Below, in pieces: positions 1 to 12,059 of a DNA stretch of 64,000 nt. The stretch is taken from contig CM029393.1 of NCBI GenBank assembly GCA_017165825.1, positions 4,560,855 through 4,624,854 of the forward strand, given 5' to 3'. The translations under genes and the position numbers were made by a program. Source of the DNA: Hepsetus odoe. Taxonomy: Eukaryota > Chordata > Actinopteri > Characiformes > Hepsetidae. Every line of letters begins with the position of its first letter. The first letter of the stretch is position 1. The notes under the pieces were generated by a model. That model was not told the origin of the DNA, searched no databases, and saw only the letters and a program-made list of their open reading frames with translations.

Positions 1-1236
1 TACAATGACAGAATATCAGCAACACTGCTATATGACAAATGTCTCTGGCACCTAGACAAAGAAAAAGCAGGAGAGACTGGCTTGTGCGTATATGTGAGGC
101 TCCTTGTGTGTGTGTATGAGTGTGTAGGGGCCCAGGGCTTGAGAGGAAGGAGGTTTTGAGCTGGTGCCAGCAGTATGCTGCACACAGAGGTGACCCCTCT
201 TCAACACGGTGCCTCTTCCGCCGAGGGCTTACGCACAGCGTGAAGGGAAAAATCCAGCTAGTGCACGAGTGCTACTGTACCTAGCTCTGATCTGAGGCAA
301 ATGGCCAACTACACCTGATAACAGGCTAGCTGGGCAACTGAGATAAAGTTTTGACTAGGGTACATTGCACTAGTTGACCCACACCCTGACATACAGCAGT
401 GATAACCCCTGCACTGACGGAGGTCCTGACAGCACTGCCAGCAGTTCCACGTGACCTATACATCAGTTCAGGTCTGATCTCTGAGCTGCTACTAGATAAA
501 ATGTGTGAGATTGGAGACAGTGAACCACTTTGAAGGTGGTGCCATACATGAAATTAATTATGTTCTTTCTAATTTCTTATACTTCTTTCAAGCATAAAAT
601 CCCATTGCCGCTAAAAAATGCGGGTATTGATTTCAGTACAGTGGAGTGTTCTTCCTTTTATGATGTATTGCTTGGGTGTAATTCTGAATTGTACCAGGAT
701 AATCACTTTGACTTGTGTTATAAAGTCATTATGTATTGAATTATTTGTTCTGAAAAGTTCCCCAGTGACTAGGGCTGCTCCAAATAGCATGAATCAGAAG
801 TCTTTTTGGGTATAAATTCCAGGGTTTGTTATGTTATGTTATTGTTATTTTTAGTTAGTTATTCATGTACAGGAATGACAATCATTGAAGTCCTATATTT
901 TTAGCTTTCATGAACAAATGTGTAACTTAAAATGTTATACATTTTTCAATCTAAAAATTCAGCAGGAGAATTAGAGAGTTAAATTAGAGTTAAAAATGAC
1001 CTTTGTGGAAAGAAAATGCTGAAATAAATATTAACATAATGATCAAACACTCAAATACTTGCATTTTTTAATTCTACTAATAGCACTGAAAATAAGATAA
1101 TTGTGTTAATATATGTACTACTTTGCATATGTTCTACTTTTAAAAACAAACAGGTCCAAATTAGCGTTTATTAGTCTTCCTGATTACCAACCCAGCCACT
1201 AGGAATGAACAAGGCAGTGTATTTCATTTGGTCTCA

Positions 1237-1405
1237 AGGCTGGATGAATGGGGAGGGTTTACATCAGGAAGGGCATCCGGTGTAAAAACCTTTGCCAAAT
1301 CAAATTTGCAGACAATGAAAAAATTTCCATAGTAATGGAAATGGATCCGCTGTGGTGATCCCCAAACAGGGGCAGCCGAAAGACGAAGAAGAAGAAGAAG
1401 AAGAG
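1237..1405 (+). mobile_element. RTE-type LINE 3'-end / non-autonomous derivative, truncated
   Basis: The sequence runs from GGCTGGATGAATGGGGAGG through GGGCATCCGGTGTAAAA to a terminal CAGCCGAAAGACGAAGAAGAAG and a GAA trinucleotide tail. The GGxxCAGCCGAAAGAAGAAG ending is shared with the other RTE-like fragments in this window (28.6, 31.4 and 57.4 kb). Non-coding remnant; clade assignment is from memory of fish repeats. Confidence 0.65.
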
Positions 1406-2628
1406 GTCTCCTTGATTACCTATAATCAGTATTGACCATGAAAAAAAATCCAATACAAAGTGGCCAAGCCCTAATTAAGACCCCGATGAGCGACCTTAAG
1501 GCAAAGCGTTTTCTACAAGGAAAGCGCTAGACTATTCCCAAAGTCATTTACATGATGAAATGAATAATACCTCAGTCAGTTTGTAGGTTAAACAGATCAA
1601 GGATAACAGATAGAGGCTAAGTAGGATAATAAACTAGAGACATCCTGAGTCATGAGTAGCTAAATATATCTGGATAGTCTGAGGTGGGAGAATGAATCAC
1701 ATTCTAATAAGAGTGAACTGTCAAAACTTCAATAAAGAGGAAGGTATAATGTCTTCATTGTTCTGTTCTGAATAATAAAAAGACACTTTCTTTTTCTGAA
1801 GAAAAACGCAATTACCTTCTCCCAACATTAAATAATAAAAGTTTTAAACTCTAATTTGCAAATAATTTGCATCACAGCAGCTTAATGCGTCTCAATTAGC
1901 TTTTACGTTTCATTTGTCAAATCCAATTCTTTAAATTTTCTGAGTTAAGTGTAGTGTAGTCAACAGATAAAGCAGCACTCTTCAATAAAATGAAAAATGA
2001 CCAGTTTTCCACAAAGAGAAAAAAATGGTCAGGTGTATTCAACACACACTGATCATGGGATAAGCTTTTTTTAATGAGAAGAAAACTAAAACACAGTGCT
2101 CTTAATCTACTGGTAATTAGTGGAGGCCTCTAGAAAAAATGCAACAGTTAAGCCAATTTGTACCATGTGAAGTACATTTACTTTTCAGGGAAGACTGCAA
2201 GAAAAACTGCCTTAACGAAAAACTCTTTTTTTTTTAGATTGTTGTGTGTAGTTGTTGTGTCTTTGGTCCTGTACTAGCGTTGATTGTCAGTTGCTCATTT
2301 CAGAGTTGGTCTAAGCTTCCATAATCACAGGGACCCTTTCAAATAAACCCTGGCTCTGGATCTCCACTTCAAAACTTAAAAAACAAAAATAAACAGATAG
2401 TTGTGGGAACACGTGTCATCAGAAAATTAGACCTTTGAAAAAATCTTACTCACTTTTACCGTGCTTTTACCGTGCTTACTGACGGTGCTTTTACCGTCTT
2501 GTTGCACAGCCAGTTCCATATATATGGATTAATACATTTATTAATTTAAAACTAAATCTAAATTTTAAATCAGGATACATCTGAATGTAGACCATATGTA
2601 TCTTTCAACTGATCGCAAGGTCAAGCAA

Positions 2629-2841
2629 TACATTTACGGCATTTAGCAGACGCTCTTATCCAGAGCGACTTCCATGTCCAAATTACAGGGACAGTCCCCC
2701 TGGAGCAACTCAGGGTTAAGATGCTACATTCAGATGCTCAGGGACCCAGTGGTGGTAGTGCCAGAGGTGGGCTTCGAACCTGGGACCTCTTGAGCCATAG
2801 ACCCATAGGCAAGTATCCTACCACTAGACCACCTCCATCCC
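2629..2841 (-). mobile_element. tRNA-headed SINE, family A, near full length
   Basis: On the minus strand it begins with a tRNA-like head: A-box-like TGGTCTAGTGGTAGG and B-box-like GGTTCGAAGCC. A body and a tail containing GTCGCTCTGGATAAGAGCG and TCTGCTAAATGC follow. The same architecture recurs at 51.1 and 63.0 kb. The promoter boxes are remnants of Pol III signals; this is not a tRNA gene, as no cloverleaf closes. Confidence 0.75.
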
Positions 2842-4376
2842 ACTGAGAATAAAGTCCATAATATTGCTTATTGCCCATCCAAGCTCTGCCTACAAATATG
2901 ATGCTTTATTGAAAGCTGATTCTAGGTCAGATGTATTTGACATAATCCCAGAATATAAAAAATAAGTTATGATAACATTTTGCTCTCCCCTTTTTATCAT
3001 TAAATCCTCATTTGTTTTTAGTCCAGGAACTTTAAACCTCATTGTAACTTCTAGTAAGTTGATTGGTTTATTGGACCGTAAAAGCTTAGACAAAAATAAA
3101 CTTTGAAATTATTTGTTTTTTCCCAGTCATAAAACCTGGCTGTGACTGTTCTACCTTTTCTCCCTTAAATTAAGCCTTAAATTCAACCACCTCCTCATCA
3201 TTGCAAATAGTCACTTGGCTACAAATGTTAAAACAAAAACAGGATACAACAACTGCTCAACAAAGTGTTCATAGGCTGCTATAAAAATGCTAAAATTATG
3301 CGTTATCTTGTGGTGAACTCAGAGGCCACAGCCCATAGGAATGTCTGCTTTTGCCTCAAGACACCAGGTCTACACACAATTCTCTGAGCTATTTCAATAC
3401 GTGGAGAAATACCAAACACAACTAGGGCAAGTGGTATAATCATGTGCTTCACAGGATTAACACACTTTCTGCTTTTATCCCTGCTGTATACCCGCTCTAT
3501 GGCGGTACACCAACTCTATCTATGCGCTGAACAGAAACCACTGGCCTAGTTTCTACATTTCAAGAGTTACTGACAAACAAGCTTTTTTACTGAGGACTGA
3601 TTTCTGCTTGGTGTCCATGTTCTTTATTATTGAACAAAGACTCTCGAACTTGAAACTGTGAAAATGCTGTGGTTTCTTAGGGACCGGTGTTAGGTGGCCT
3701 AAAAAAAACTAAGTTATTTTTACTTTATTAAATGCACCTCGGAATCAAAAAAGTGGTCTATAAAGGGTAGATGGTAAATATTATGTAAGATCAGCTGCAT
3801 ATCTCCTGTATGAGACAGGAGAAATGGAGAAATGTCCCTTAAAATCCACATTGGAGGTCAAAAAGCTAAGAAAGAGCGGCTGGATTAGGCTTTAATACAC
3901 CTTGATTACTGTCAAACATCTGTGTCAATTTTTTCACAAACAAATGTGTAAATGTGGTCAGTAACAAGAAACTAAGCTAAAAGGAACACCAACCTAAAGT
4001 CAGCAAACAGAATATGATTTTTAAACCCCAAATAAGGGATGACCCTGACACCTTTACATTGCACTTTAAGCATTCCAAAGTTCAAGCTAAAGTCATCAGC
4101 AGGTGAGTAAGAAGAGTAAGAGAGTCACATAGTATGGATGTGAATTACAATCTTGTGTGTTGATTCAGTCCCCAACAATGTTGCCTGTTGTTTTACCAAG
4201 CACTATTACTTGCTCGGAAGAAGAAACCACTCAACATATCAGAAACAATTCATGATACCTTCAGCACTGGCAGCTCTGCTGCTATTTGCTGTTTGAAGAT
4301 AAGGTAATGTCAATATAGTTAGAGAGAGGGACTATATTGGGTATTGATAGTTAAAAAAAAAAAAACAAAAAAAAAC

Positions 4377-4421
4377 ATACACACACACACACACACGTAT
4401 ATATATATATATACATATATA
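4377..4421. repeat. Compound (CA)n(TA)n microsatellite
   Basis: A run of CA then TA dinucleotides preceded by poly-A, 24 bp beyond the slc41a1 second-exon donor inside intron 2. Confidence 0.9.
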
Positions 4422-4444
4422 AACTCAGCTGAACTTTTACTCAC

Positions 4445-4552
4445 TGCAGTAGAAAGTCTGGAGGCCAGTGTCATTTCCAGGTTGCCCTTGAGGCCCAGAA
4501 GAGCAGGCACCAGAATGAAAACCTCATTCACATCAGAGAACACCTTCCAGTG
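4445..4552 (-). CDS. slc41a1: slc41a1 second coding exon
   Basis: A 108-nt exon, phase 0 at both ends, flanked by CTCTGCAG acceptor and GTGAGT donor. It encodes HWKVFSDVNEVFILVPALLG followed by LKGNLEMTLASRLSTA. This holds the P-A-L-x-G-L-K-G-N signature of the MgtE/SLC41 membrane domain, nearly invariant in the family. No following exon is recognisable between 1 and 4444, so intron 2 extends beyond the window. Confidence 0.93.
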
Positions 4553-7500
4553 CTGCAGAGAAAATGATAAGAATGGTTAGCTCAGACCACAAAACCAAAT
4601 ACACCTTTATCGTTTCTCAGAATGATGGGTTCAGCGGGTACAAGTGAAGGATAGATTTTCTGTGAAGTTAATTTACCAACCTATTGATTCAGTGTAATCT
4701 GATATGACTAATCTGCTAGATGTTCTACTAGGCAAGGCCACTGTAATGGAAAGATGCTGTACCTTCCAGACATAGCAAATATAAAAGAAACAACTATTTA
4801 CAGTAAATTAATAAATTACATGTCTGCCTAATCTATAAAAAAATCATGCCATTCATTGCAAAGACCAAAATTGCCATAATTAATAAAAGATGCAAGATGC
4901 AAAAGTGTTTTTGCATCATGCATGAGGACACTGGAGCATTCAAGTCATGACATTAGTACATCACTAATGCAATAATTATATAAATTAACTCCGTACTAGA
5001 GATGGCACTGGGTATTAGGTCAATGTCTGCAGAAAGTGTGAAAGGATGAATTAGAAGCAACTGAGTTACAAATGTGAGCTGAAATAGCACACACTCAAAT
5101 TGTGTGATGTGAGCTGTGTGTTTATTTTGTTGGGGTAGTTTGTTCAGTTTGAGCATGATAGTCTACTCGTTAATTTAAAGCAAAAAGCTTCCATTAAAAG
5201 TTGCTCTTTTAAAAGCTAAGTTTTGTAAAGAAAAATCAATATAAGATCACACTTAATGCAATGTCAGTATCATCAAGAAAAAACAAATAGGCCATTCTAT
5301 ACAGCATCATCTAATCAAAGTAATAATTAACAAAATTGCAAAATTAACAATCTATTTAAAATATGTATATTTTATGATATTCAAAATGTTTGATTGTGTA
5401 CAGTTTAATATGAGGAGCATATAGCCCAGCGGTGTATTCGAGTCTTTATTTTTGTGCATTGACAGGAATGTTTTCTCTGATGTCGGATTTGGTAACAATA
5501 TCTGACAAAGGCAAAATCACGGCCATCACTCTTCGTCCCCATTTGTGGCTCTTCTAGCCTTTATCCTTACAAAACGCTGAGTTGATGACTGTGGTAAAAG
5601 GCAGCCAGCTTTTTTTCAAGTGAGCTTCAGCGCCCAAGATGCAATGCAGCAGCAGTCCGAGCAGATCAATACATGGAGAAAGTGCTTATCTTTAGAGCTT
5701 GTCCCACTGGCGCGCTGCAATTACAGGCCTGACACTAGACAACTAAATCAATGTGGAGGACTCATCAGAGTGAAACTGGAGAAAAGTGCATATTGCTAAG
5801 CTAACTGGGCTAAAATGAGACGCTTAGGAGTAAACAAAAAACAATCCTCCTAAATATACAACAAAAAGTGCTAGTTAAGGGTTTTACACTGGGCGGCATC
5901 CAATGGGTGTATTTTAATGCTTTTTTTTATATAATCCGAGCCTTTGGCAGCACAGAGGCCACTCTGGAAAAAAAGTTCCACATCAATTGAGAATTGGCTA
6001 TCTGCCACTTTGGCCTCAGTTTCCTTGGACTGAAAGACCCTCTACTCTTGCACAGCTTCCGAGATATATGATGTTGTCTCCAGGGAACAGTGCGGCCCTG
6101 GCCAATGCCTCCACAAGGCCCGAGTTTCTGTGAACTCGATGGACAGCAGCAAAGGCATGCAGGTTTGCAGGCTCAGATTGCAGAGACTCTAAAGCTCAGC
6201 ATATATGGTCTGGGAGGAATCTGGTGACGCACCACCAGCAGAGGAGGTGGTTCTATCAGTCATGTGGTCAGTGCACATTTCTGACCATCATGCACGCAAA
6301 AGCCCTCGAGACATGTGCTGAACAACTGTGACTCGGCTACATTTAGGCTTAATACCCTCTTAAATCATGACACACAAAACTGTGATTAAAACAAATCATT
6401 TTAAAGAAACAAAAAATAATTTATACATCTTTTGTACAATTTAAGATGGTCAATCAAACAGTCAAACAGTTTTACAGTGCACTACTGGCAGACCTAGTAG
6501 CCAATTCTCAAATAAGTAGCAAAGAAAAGGCATAAATATCTTAAAGAAGTAAATATAGTTAAAGTGTGGCAGGAACGCGTAAGAAACCAAAGGTTTGCGT
6601 TATTTTTCATTATCTTTTTCTTCTCTGTCACAATATTCCCCTGCTCAAAGTACGTTTGGATGTTTGCCAGACTTTTATTATTTATCCATTACTTTAATTT
6701 TTATTAACCATAATACAACAGATCATTCTCTATTTCTGCAAAGGATCAAGTGACTATTGGATTAGTATTTCTATAAATATGGCTAGCTTCACAAACAATG
6801 GCCTTCTTCACATCAGAGGAATCCTCTTGTTGCCTTGCAAAATAGGTCACAAAATATTGCTGCTTCCTTGGCAAGACTTTATCAATGTAGATAAACACTT
6901 AAGTTCTCAACTTTGCCCAGGTAATATATTAATCAAGGCCTTAACTGACAAATAGTTGATTGCCAGTTGTTGACTGTCACTCTGGATAAGAGCTGAGAAT
7001 GTTAAATGCCATTAGTGTAAATGTAAATGTAGTTGGGTATGACTCAACGAGTGATTCATACTTTCAGCAATAGGGTTACTTAAAAAAAAAAGGTGGCAAA
7101 TTTCCCTTCCTGAATACGAACTACTTTTTCCACAGGATGTCTTGTACCACAAATGTTAATTCTGGTTTGAACCACAACACAATGTTAATGTCCATCCATC
7201 CATCCATTTTCTGCCGCTTGTCCCAAACGGGGTCGCGGGGGAGTGCTGGTGTCCAACCCAGCGCACACAGGGCGAGTACGGGGGACGCACCCTGGACAGG
7301 TCGCCAGCCCATCGCAGGGAGGAGCGGGACGGGGACAGCACCTTGCTCAAGGGTACCTCAGGGCAACCCATTGAGAAGGGGCAATGTTAATGTCTAGATG
7401 ATAAAAGGGCCTCTTCCTCTAAAGCGGAAGTAAAAGTGAGTATACTTCTTTCCGATCAAGCAGAAAAAGAAGATGAAGATTGGTTTGGTAGTGTCTGGCT

Positions 7501-10379
7501 TGGACCTGGAAAGGATGGCTGCCTATGTTTGTTTGTCTACACTGATTCCTGTAAGAAAGGGGAGTCAGCCTGGATGTGGTAGACCCAAAATGGCTTCCTG
7601 TGGGAATGCAGAGGCTGACTGGTGTGAGGGCTTTATGTTGAGTCTGTTTCCTGCCTGGTAAAAATAGGCTGACCCACAGTCGTACCCAAACAGCACTCGC
7701 TTGGCTCAAAATCATCAAGCCACTTTACAAACAAACATCCCAGCTATTGTAGGCTGCAAGGGAGGAAACTATCTACAGGCAATTATTTTCTCAACTGTTC
7801 AGTGAGGTAAGAGAAGATTTAAGTCTAAAATTCAATGATGTTTAATAAATTTCTTGATTAAATCTTGAGGATCACATGATCATATCCATCCAAAGGAGAC
7901 AAGTTACTATGAGCATTTTGTCACAGATGCTTATTTAAATTAATAAGTGATAAAAACAACCTGTTTCACAAGCCCACTAGGGTACTGATATGGCCCTTGT
8001 GGTCCAACACCAACTGGCATAACTTCACACACACACACACACATTTTCATTCAAAGAGTGCAATTTCATACTAAGCAGCTAGGCCGTAGTTTAAACTCTG
8101 AATTGTCACAAAATGTTTTTCCTCAATGAAAAACGCTCCACTGCCAGCCTGAGGATGGTTTACCTGGAAAAAACAAAACCTCTTTCCCAGCATAGTACAG
8201 TGGGAGACATAGCAGAATAAACCCATAATCCCAAAACCAGAGACCTACAAACAGTTCTGCCTAAAGACAATTTCAATTTAAATAAGTCTTATAAACTTAT
8301 TCTATAAGCACAATTTAAATTCCTGTGCAAATATTTACAGAGCCGAGAATGACTTTGCAAAATGGAACAGGCTTCATTTTTCACTCTTCTGTCACTTTCT
8401 GCTGGATATAAAAAATGTGGATGATACTTTTTATTTTTATTTTGTATAGCATATCATACTGACATTTTTCGCACAGCAAAAATTCTGATGTAAATCTCAG
8501 TTTATACCACCCGGTCCCTTACGTCCCAAACAAGAAAACTACTCCTGCCCTTATTAAATCTGTACATCCTGTCAAATCAGGCATGGACTAATTTGAAATA
8601 CTAAGCTTTGAGGCACTGCTTTCTGCTGGCTCTGAGGCAAGCTTTTATTTTATGAAAAACTAGTGCGTGCTTGATTGCTTCTGAGATTGTGATCTGATGA
8701 GACTGCAAGCTGTGCACAAATCCATTTCCCTTGTGCTGTACTTCCAGCATGTGGGCAAAGTCAATCAGCCTTCGGCTCACCGTGCAGGTAAACTCGTAAA
8801 CAAGTTTTGGCCATTAAAAGTGGAAAACAGTAACTCATGATTATGACTATAAACAAAACTGCCATGAATACTTCAAGAAAGTCTGAGGAACTTCCAGGCT
8901 CTAGGTAAAAACTTAGTGGGCATTCATCATCTTTGATAATCTCATGCAACAAGATCCCTTCTATCTTAGAGCCATATGACCTTATGAAAATATATGACTT
9001 GTCATTTGGGATGGGACTGTTATTTATACACAGTCAGAATGAAACATGAATATAAAGCAGAGTTCACTCTGAGTCAAAAGAAAAGAAAGAAAAGTATGTA
9101 ATTGCAGCATTTCCCTCTCTTTTTCTCTCTCTCAATTTTGACATCCTGAGTCACTCTAGAGAGCCCGAGCTTTGCATGATGTCCCTTGGATAGCTGACTT
9201 GTCCCCTAAAAGTATCCTTTCGACCAGTGCTATTGTTGAAAAAGCAAACATAGCTCATTGAATTCTTCTGTGCCTAATGGCAGCAGATTCACAATGCAGG
9301 TGATGCAGTGCAATTTGTTGGACATTTATGTTCAGAACAAAAAAATGTGGAAAGGCATGTCGATTGCTGTTGCATCAGCTATTTAAAATGATATTTTACT
9401 GACTGCTAATAGTAAAGGACTACAGCACTGAATGGATAAAATAGTATGAACATGCTACCATGGAAGTTTCTGCATGTACCAGCACATACCAGCAGGTGCA
9501 TGTATGGCACAAACTGTTATGTAAACATCTTAACACCCGATATCCTAAGCCACATGTTAACCAAGCCAAAGGGCACACAGTGCACAAGCAATGGCAGACT
9601 TTGAGTTTGGGGTGATGTACATTAGCAAAGTATATATATATGTATATATATATAAATATACATAAATTAATAAAGAAGCTTTTCTAAAAAAGGTAATACA
9701 GTGTTTGATAAGACACAAAGCACATGGATGTATCTTTTCAAATTGTACCATTTTGTAGACATTCATATTTGTAAATAAGGTTACTAATTACTAATTTCTC
9801 TAGAGTTTAATATTTAGGTGCCACTGTAACAAAGACTAAAGGGAGACATGTAACTACACATCTGATCCAGTGTTACAACTCATGACATCACATGCAGGGC
9901 ACTTGTATCCAAAACAGGAGGGTGTGTGGACATCGAAGTTGTGGGCAACTCACTTGAACTTTGTCGAGAACCATGCCAGCAGCCACTGTTCCAAAACCCG
10001 CCAGCAGGAAAGGGAACACAACCTGGAGTCCGATGGAGAAGGACGTCTCCTTCAGTGGAACCGGTGGCACCGGGCTTTGGTCCGTGCTTGTGTCATCACT
10101 TTCGTTGCTTTGGCTGGCGTTCTCGAGGAGAGCATCCTCTTCTCTCTGCCCTTTCGCATTGGCCCGGCAGTCAATAACCACCATTTCTGACCGGTCGCTT
10201 TCCTGCTCCGGTCGGTCTGAGAAAGAGGTCACCTCTGTGAGCTCGTACTCTCCAGCATTAGGCTGCCTCTCCTCAGGGTCGCTGGGCAGAATGACAGGAT
10301 GGACTGACCCGTTGGAGTGGTGGTAGGCTGGCAGCGCTCCCTCCTTCTTCATCTCTATTCTTTCCGTCCCGGCGGACAT
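4445..10379 (-). CDS. slc41a1: SLC41A1-type magnesium transporter, 5' part (two coding exons, gene continues past left edge)
   Basis: Seen: two coding exons, 9954-10379 (142 codons) and 4445-4552 (36 codons), join in phase 0 across a 5.4-kb intron with donor GTGAGT and acceptor CTCTGCAG. Together they encode about 178 residues: a variable acidic cytoplasmic N-terminus, then the family block ETSFSIGLQVVFPFLLAGFG (residues 111-130, start of the first membrane segment), then PALLGLKGNLEMTLASRL in the second exon. Known: SLC41A1 is a plasma-membrane Mg2+ transporter (described as a Na+/Mg2+ exchanger) related to bacterial MgtE, about 510 residues with two MgtE-like domains. Inference: this is the vertebrate orthologue, cut by the window so that about two thirds of the protein is missing to the left. 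The residues match SLC41A1 more closely than my memory of SLC41A2 or SLC41A3, but a paralogue cannot be fully excluded. Confidence 0.9.
6974..7031 (+). mobile_element. SINE family A tail fragment
   Basis: GTCACTCTGGATAAGAGC followed after a short divergent stretch by AAATGCCATTAGTGTAAATG matches the 3' tail of the family A SINEs. Head and body are missing, consistent with 5' truncation or decay. Confidence 0.55.
7193..7381 (-). mobile_element. Chimeric SINE: family B body joined to an ATGG-repeat tail, with target duplication
   Basis: On the minus strand it begins with the family B body (GGTTGCCCTGAGGTACCC, AGCAAGGTGCTGTCCCCGTC). It then switches to CTCCCTGCGATGGGCTGGCG and ends in AAGCGGCAGAAAATGGATGG repeats. 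It is flanked by 13-bp direct repeats CAATGTTAATGTC at 7180-7192 and 7382-7394, read as a target-site duplication. The tail equals the stand-alone copy at 50831-50957. Confidence 0.75.
9632..9662. repeat. TA-rich microsatellite
   Basis: Interrupted TATATA run inside slc41a1 intron 1. Confidence 0.8.
9954..10379 (-). CDS. slc41a1: slc41a1 first coding exon
   Basis: The start chosen is the ATG at 10379 (MSAGTERIEMKKEG), which has A at -3 (CCAACATGT). The reading frame stays open upstream to 10478 and holds an earlier ATG (MVLWSKEQDK..., 14 residues longer), so a longer N-terminus is possible. A pyrimidine-rich tract ending in CACCTAAG puts a likely acceptor near 10438, giving about 58 nt of 5' UTR in this exon. 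Residues 76-110 (NAKGQREEDALLENASQSNESDD...) are the conserved acidic segment before the first membrane helix. The exon ends at 9954 after GMVLDKVQ with donor GTGAGT. Confidence 0.9.
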
Positions 10380-11614
10380 GTTGGTGGACAGTTTGTCTTG
10401 CTCTTTCGACCAGAGTACCATGCGGAAAACTTGAGGTCTTAGGTGTGGAGTAAAGACAGGAAAAAGGACAAAAAACAAAAAAAGGGCCAGGCAGGACTTT
10501 CGCAGCTTTCCTTCTGAGCAGATTCACCTGATCTCCACAGCTGATCTATCCCATGAAAGACGCAGCTCCTGGGCTGGCACTCTTCGTACCTACAGGTTGA
10601 GCAAAAGAGGCAGGTGCAATACCCCTCTCCGGGCTTGCTTGAGATCCTGCCTGAACTTGGGCAGCATACAAATTATGTTCCCCATTCACTACAGTCGTTT
10701 CGATGAAGGCAAACGGATGAAAGAAAGGTGCATTTTCAACAAAACAGCTTGGAGTAGATGGTATCTTCTCGCTGCGGGCACAGTGATACCTCAGGAAGAG
10801 ATCACCACTCTACAAGTTAGTCTCTGCAGGGTTTTTTCGGACTTGATTCTTGTCAAGTGTTCTCTGAAAGGTCCCCCCAGCAGCTCTGCCCAGTGGCTCA
10901 CTTTACACCACGTGGTGCTGAGCAACTTTCTGAGATGTATTTAAAGGTCTGTGGAGCCAGGCTACAGTTACAAACCCCTCAGAAATGTGAGGTCGACTCT
11001 TCCTTTCACCTGCCAAGAGGAAACAAAAAAAAGGACATCATATCAGCTCCTAAAATATACATTTAGTAGATTTTTTTTGGCTTAGTTTAGCCCCCAAACT
11101 CCCCTCAGGTGTTAGGAGGAAGGAACACAGCCCTACCTGGGACCCAACTCTGGACATTTTAGTGGCACTGAAACTGTTTGATAGAAAACACACTTCCCAT
11201 TCCTAAAAGTGAGGTTTTTTTCCAGCCCCAGCACTGAAACCAAATCCCTACTTAGTAGTCCGAGCAAACAGCCCAAAGACTGAAGGGCGTAAATTAAAAC
11301 GGGCTGCTGCTCCCCTTTAAAACACCTCGCACCCTTCTGAACTGAAGCGCTACCTGCCTTCGCTACATTACAGCTACATTTCCATTCCCTGAAAAACCCG
11401 CACCCCCTCCACACTACCCCTTTATTAAAGTCAAAACAGGAAAATGCTTCCAAAACGACACCAGAAGGAGGGGGACATGAATAACATATACATAAAAGGA
11501 AAATAAACATAGATTACAACTGTGTGTATGTATTTATTTATTGTTGGTAACGTTTCCTGCTCATAATATAGCAAGTGCTTCCTGATATGAGTGAAACAGA
11601 TAAACATATTTATT

Positions 11615-11673
11615 TATTTATTTAACAACGATAATAACCGATTCTCGCGGTTATTATCGTTGTTAAATAAATA
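11615..11673. repeat. Perfect 26-bp inverted repeat (hairpin)
   Basis: The arms 11615-11640 and 11648-11673 are exact reverse complements, separated by 7 nt. The inner arm reads AACAACGATAATAACCG. It lies just downstream of the putative slc41a1 first exon, in intron 1. It may be a fold-back element or a cruciform-prone site. Confidence 0.9.
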
Positions 11674-11754
11674 CATAACTGACCCGGTCAGTCAGTGTAA
11701 AACGGATTTAAAAACCTGGTCCAAAATGCTGCTTTTGGAAAGCCCTACCTCAGA

Positions 11755-11935
11755 CTCACGGAGATCCTGACCCGCTGACTGAAGAGCTGCTCGGGTTCGG
11801 TACGCAGGTCTTATGTGAGCTCGAGAGCCGGACCGGATTAATTAGTAACCCCCCGGTTCAGGCTGCCTGTCACGCCCGCCAGCGGTCACATCTCTGCGGC
11901 TCACGCGCCGAGTGTCTACACGACTCTCAGGAGGA
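11755..11935 (-). promoter_or_regulatory. slc41a1: Putative slc41a1 CpG-rich promoter and 5'-UTR exon
   Basis: A GC- and CpG-rich block stands out from AT-rich surroundings, 1.4 kb upstream of the first coding exon. On the minus strand a consensus-like donor (GATCTCC|GTGAGT, exon end at 11760) would let a non-coding first exon splice to the acceptor near 10438. No TATA box is evident, as is common for CpG promoters. The transcription start cannot be placed. Confidence 0.5.
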
Positions 11936-12059
11936 AGTGACTGGGCAGGTCATACTCACGAGAAGCCCAACCAATCAAATAAAGGCGGGTAAAACAAAGT
12001 ACGGACCCCCCCCACCCCCACACACACTCCCCGCGTGTTCCGAGAAGCCCCTCCCTCCC

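Larger units (their letters stand above)
1..4444 (-). other. slc41a1: slc41a1 intron 2 (partial)
   Basis: AT-rich non-coding DNA between the second coding exon and the left edge. It contains an RTE-type LINE 3'-end fragment (1237-1405), a tRNA-headed SINE on the minus strand (2629-2841) and a short CTTTTACCGTG tandem near 2455-2500. No coding exon was recognised. Confidence 0.6.
4553..9953 (-). other. slc41a1: slc41a1 intron 1 (between coding exons)
   Basis: A 5.4-kb intron. It holds a SINE tail fragment (6974-7031), a chimeric SINE (7193-7381), short CA runs (8027-8043) and a TA-rich microsatellite (9632-9662). The stretch 5440-6340 is less repetitive, richer in mixed sequence and could be a conserved non-coding element. 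No further exon is supported. Confidence 0.6.

Noticed and set aside
9870..10527. Several ORFs overlapping the slc41a1 first coding exon on the plus strand and in other frames
   Set aside because: Shadows of the real minus-strand exon, whose frame matches SLC41A1 over its conserved part.
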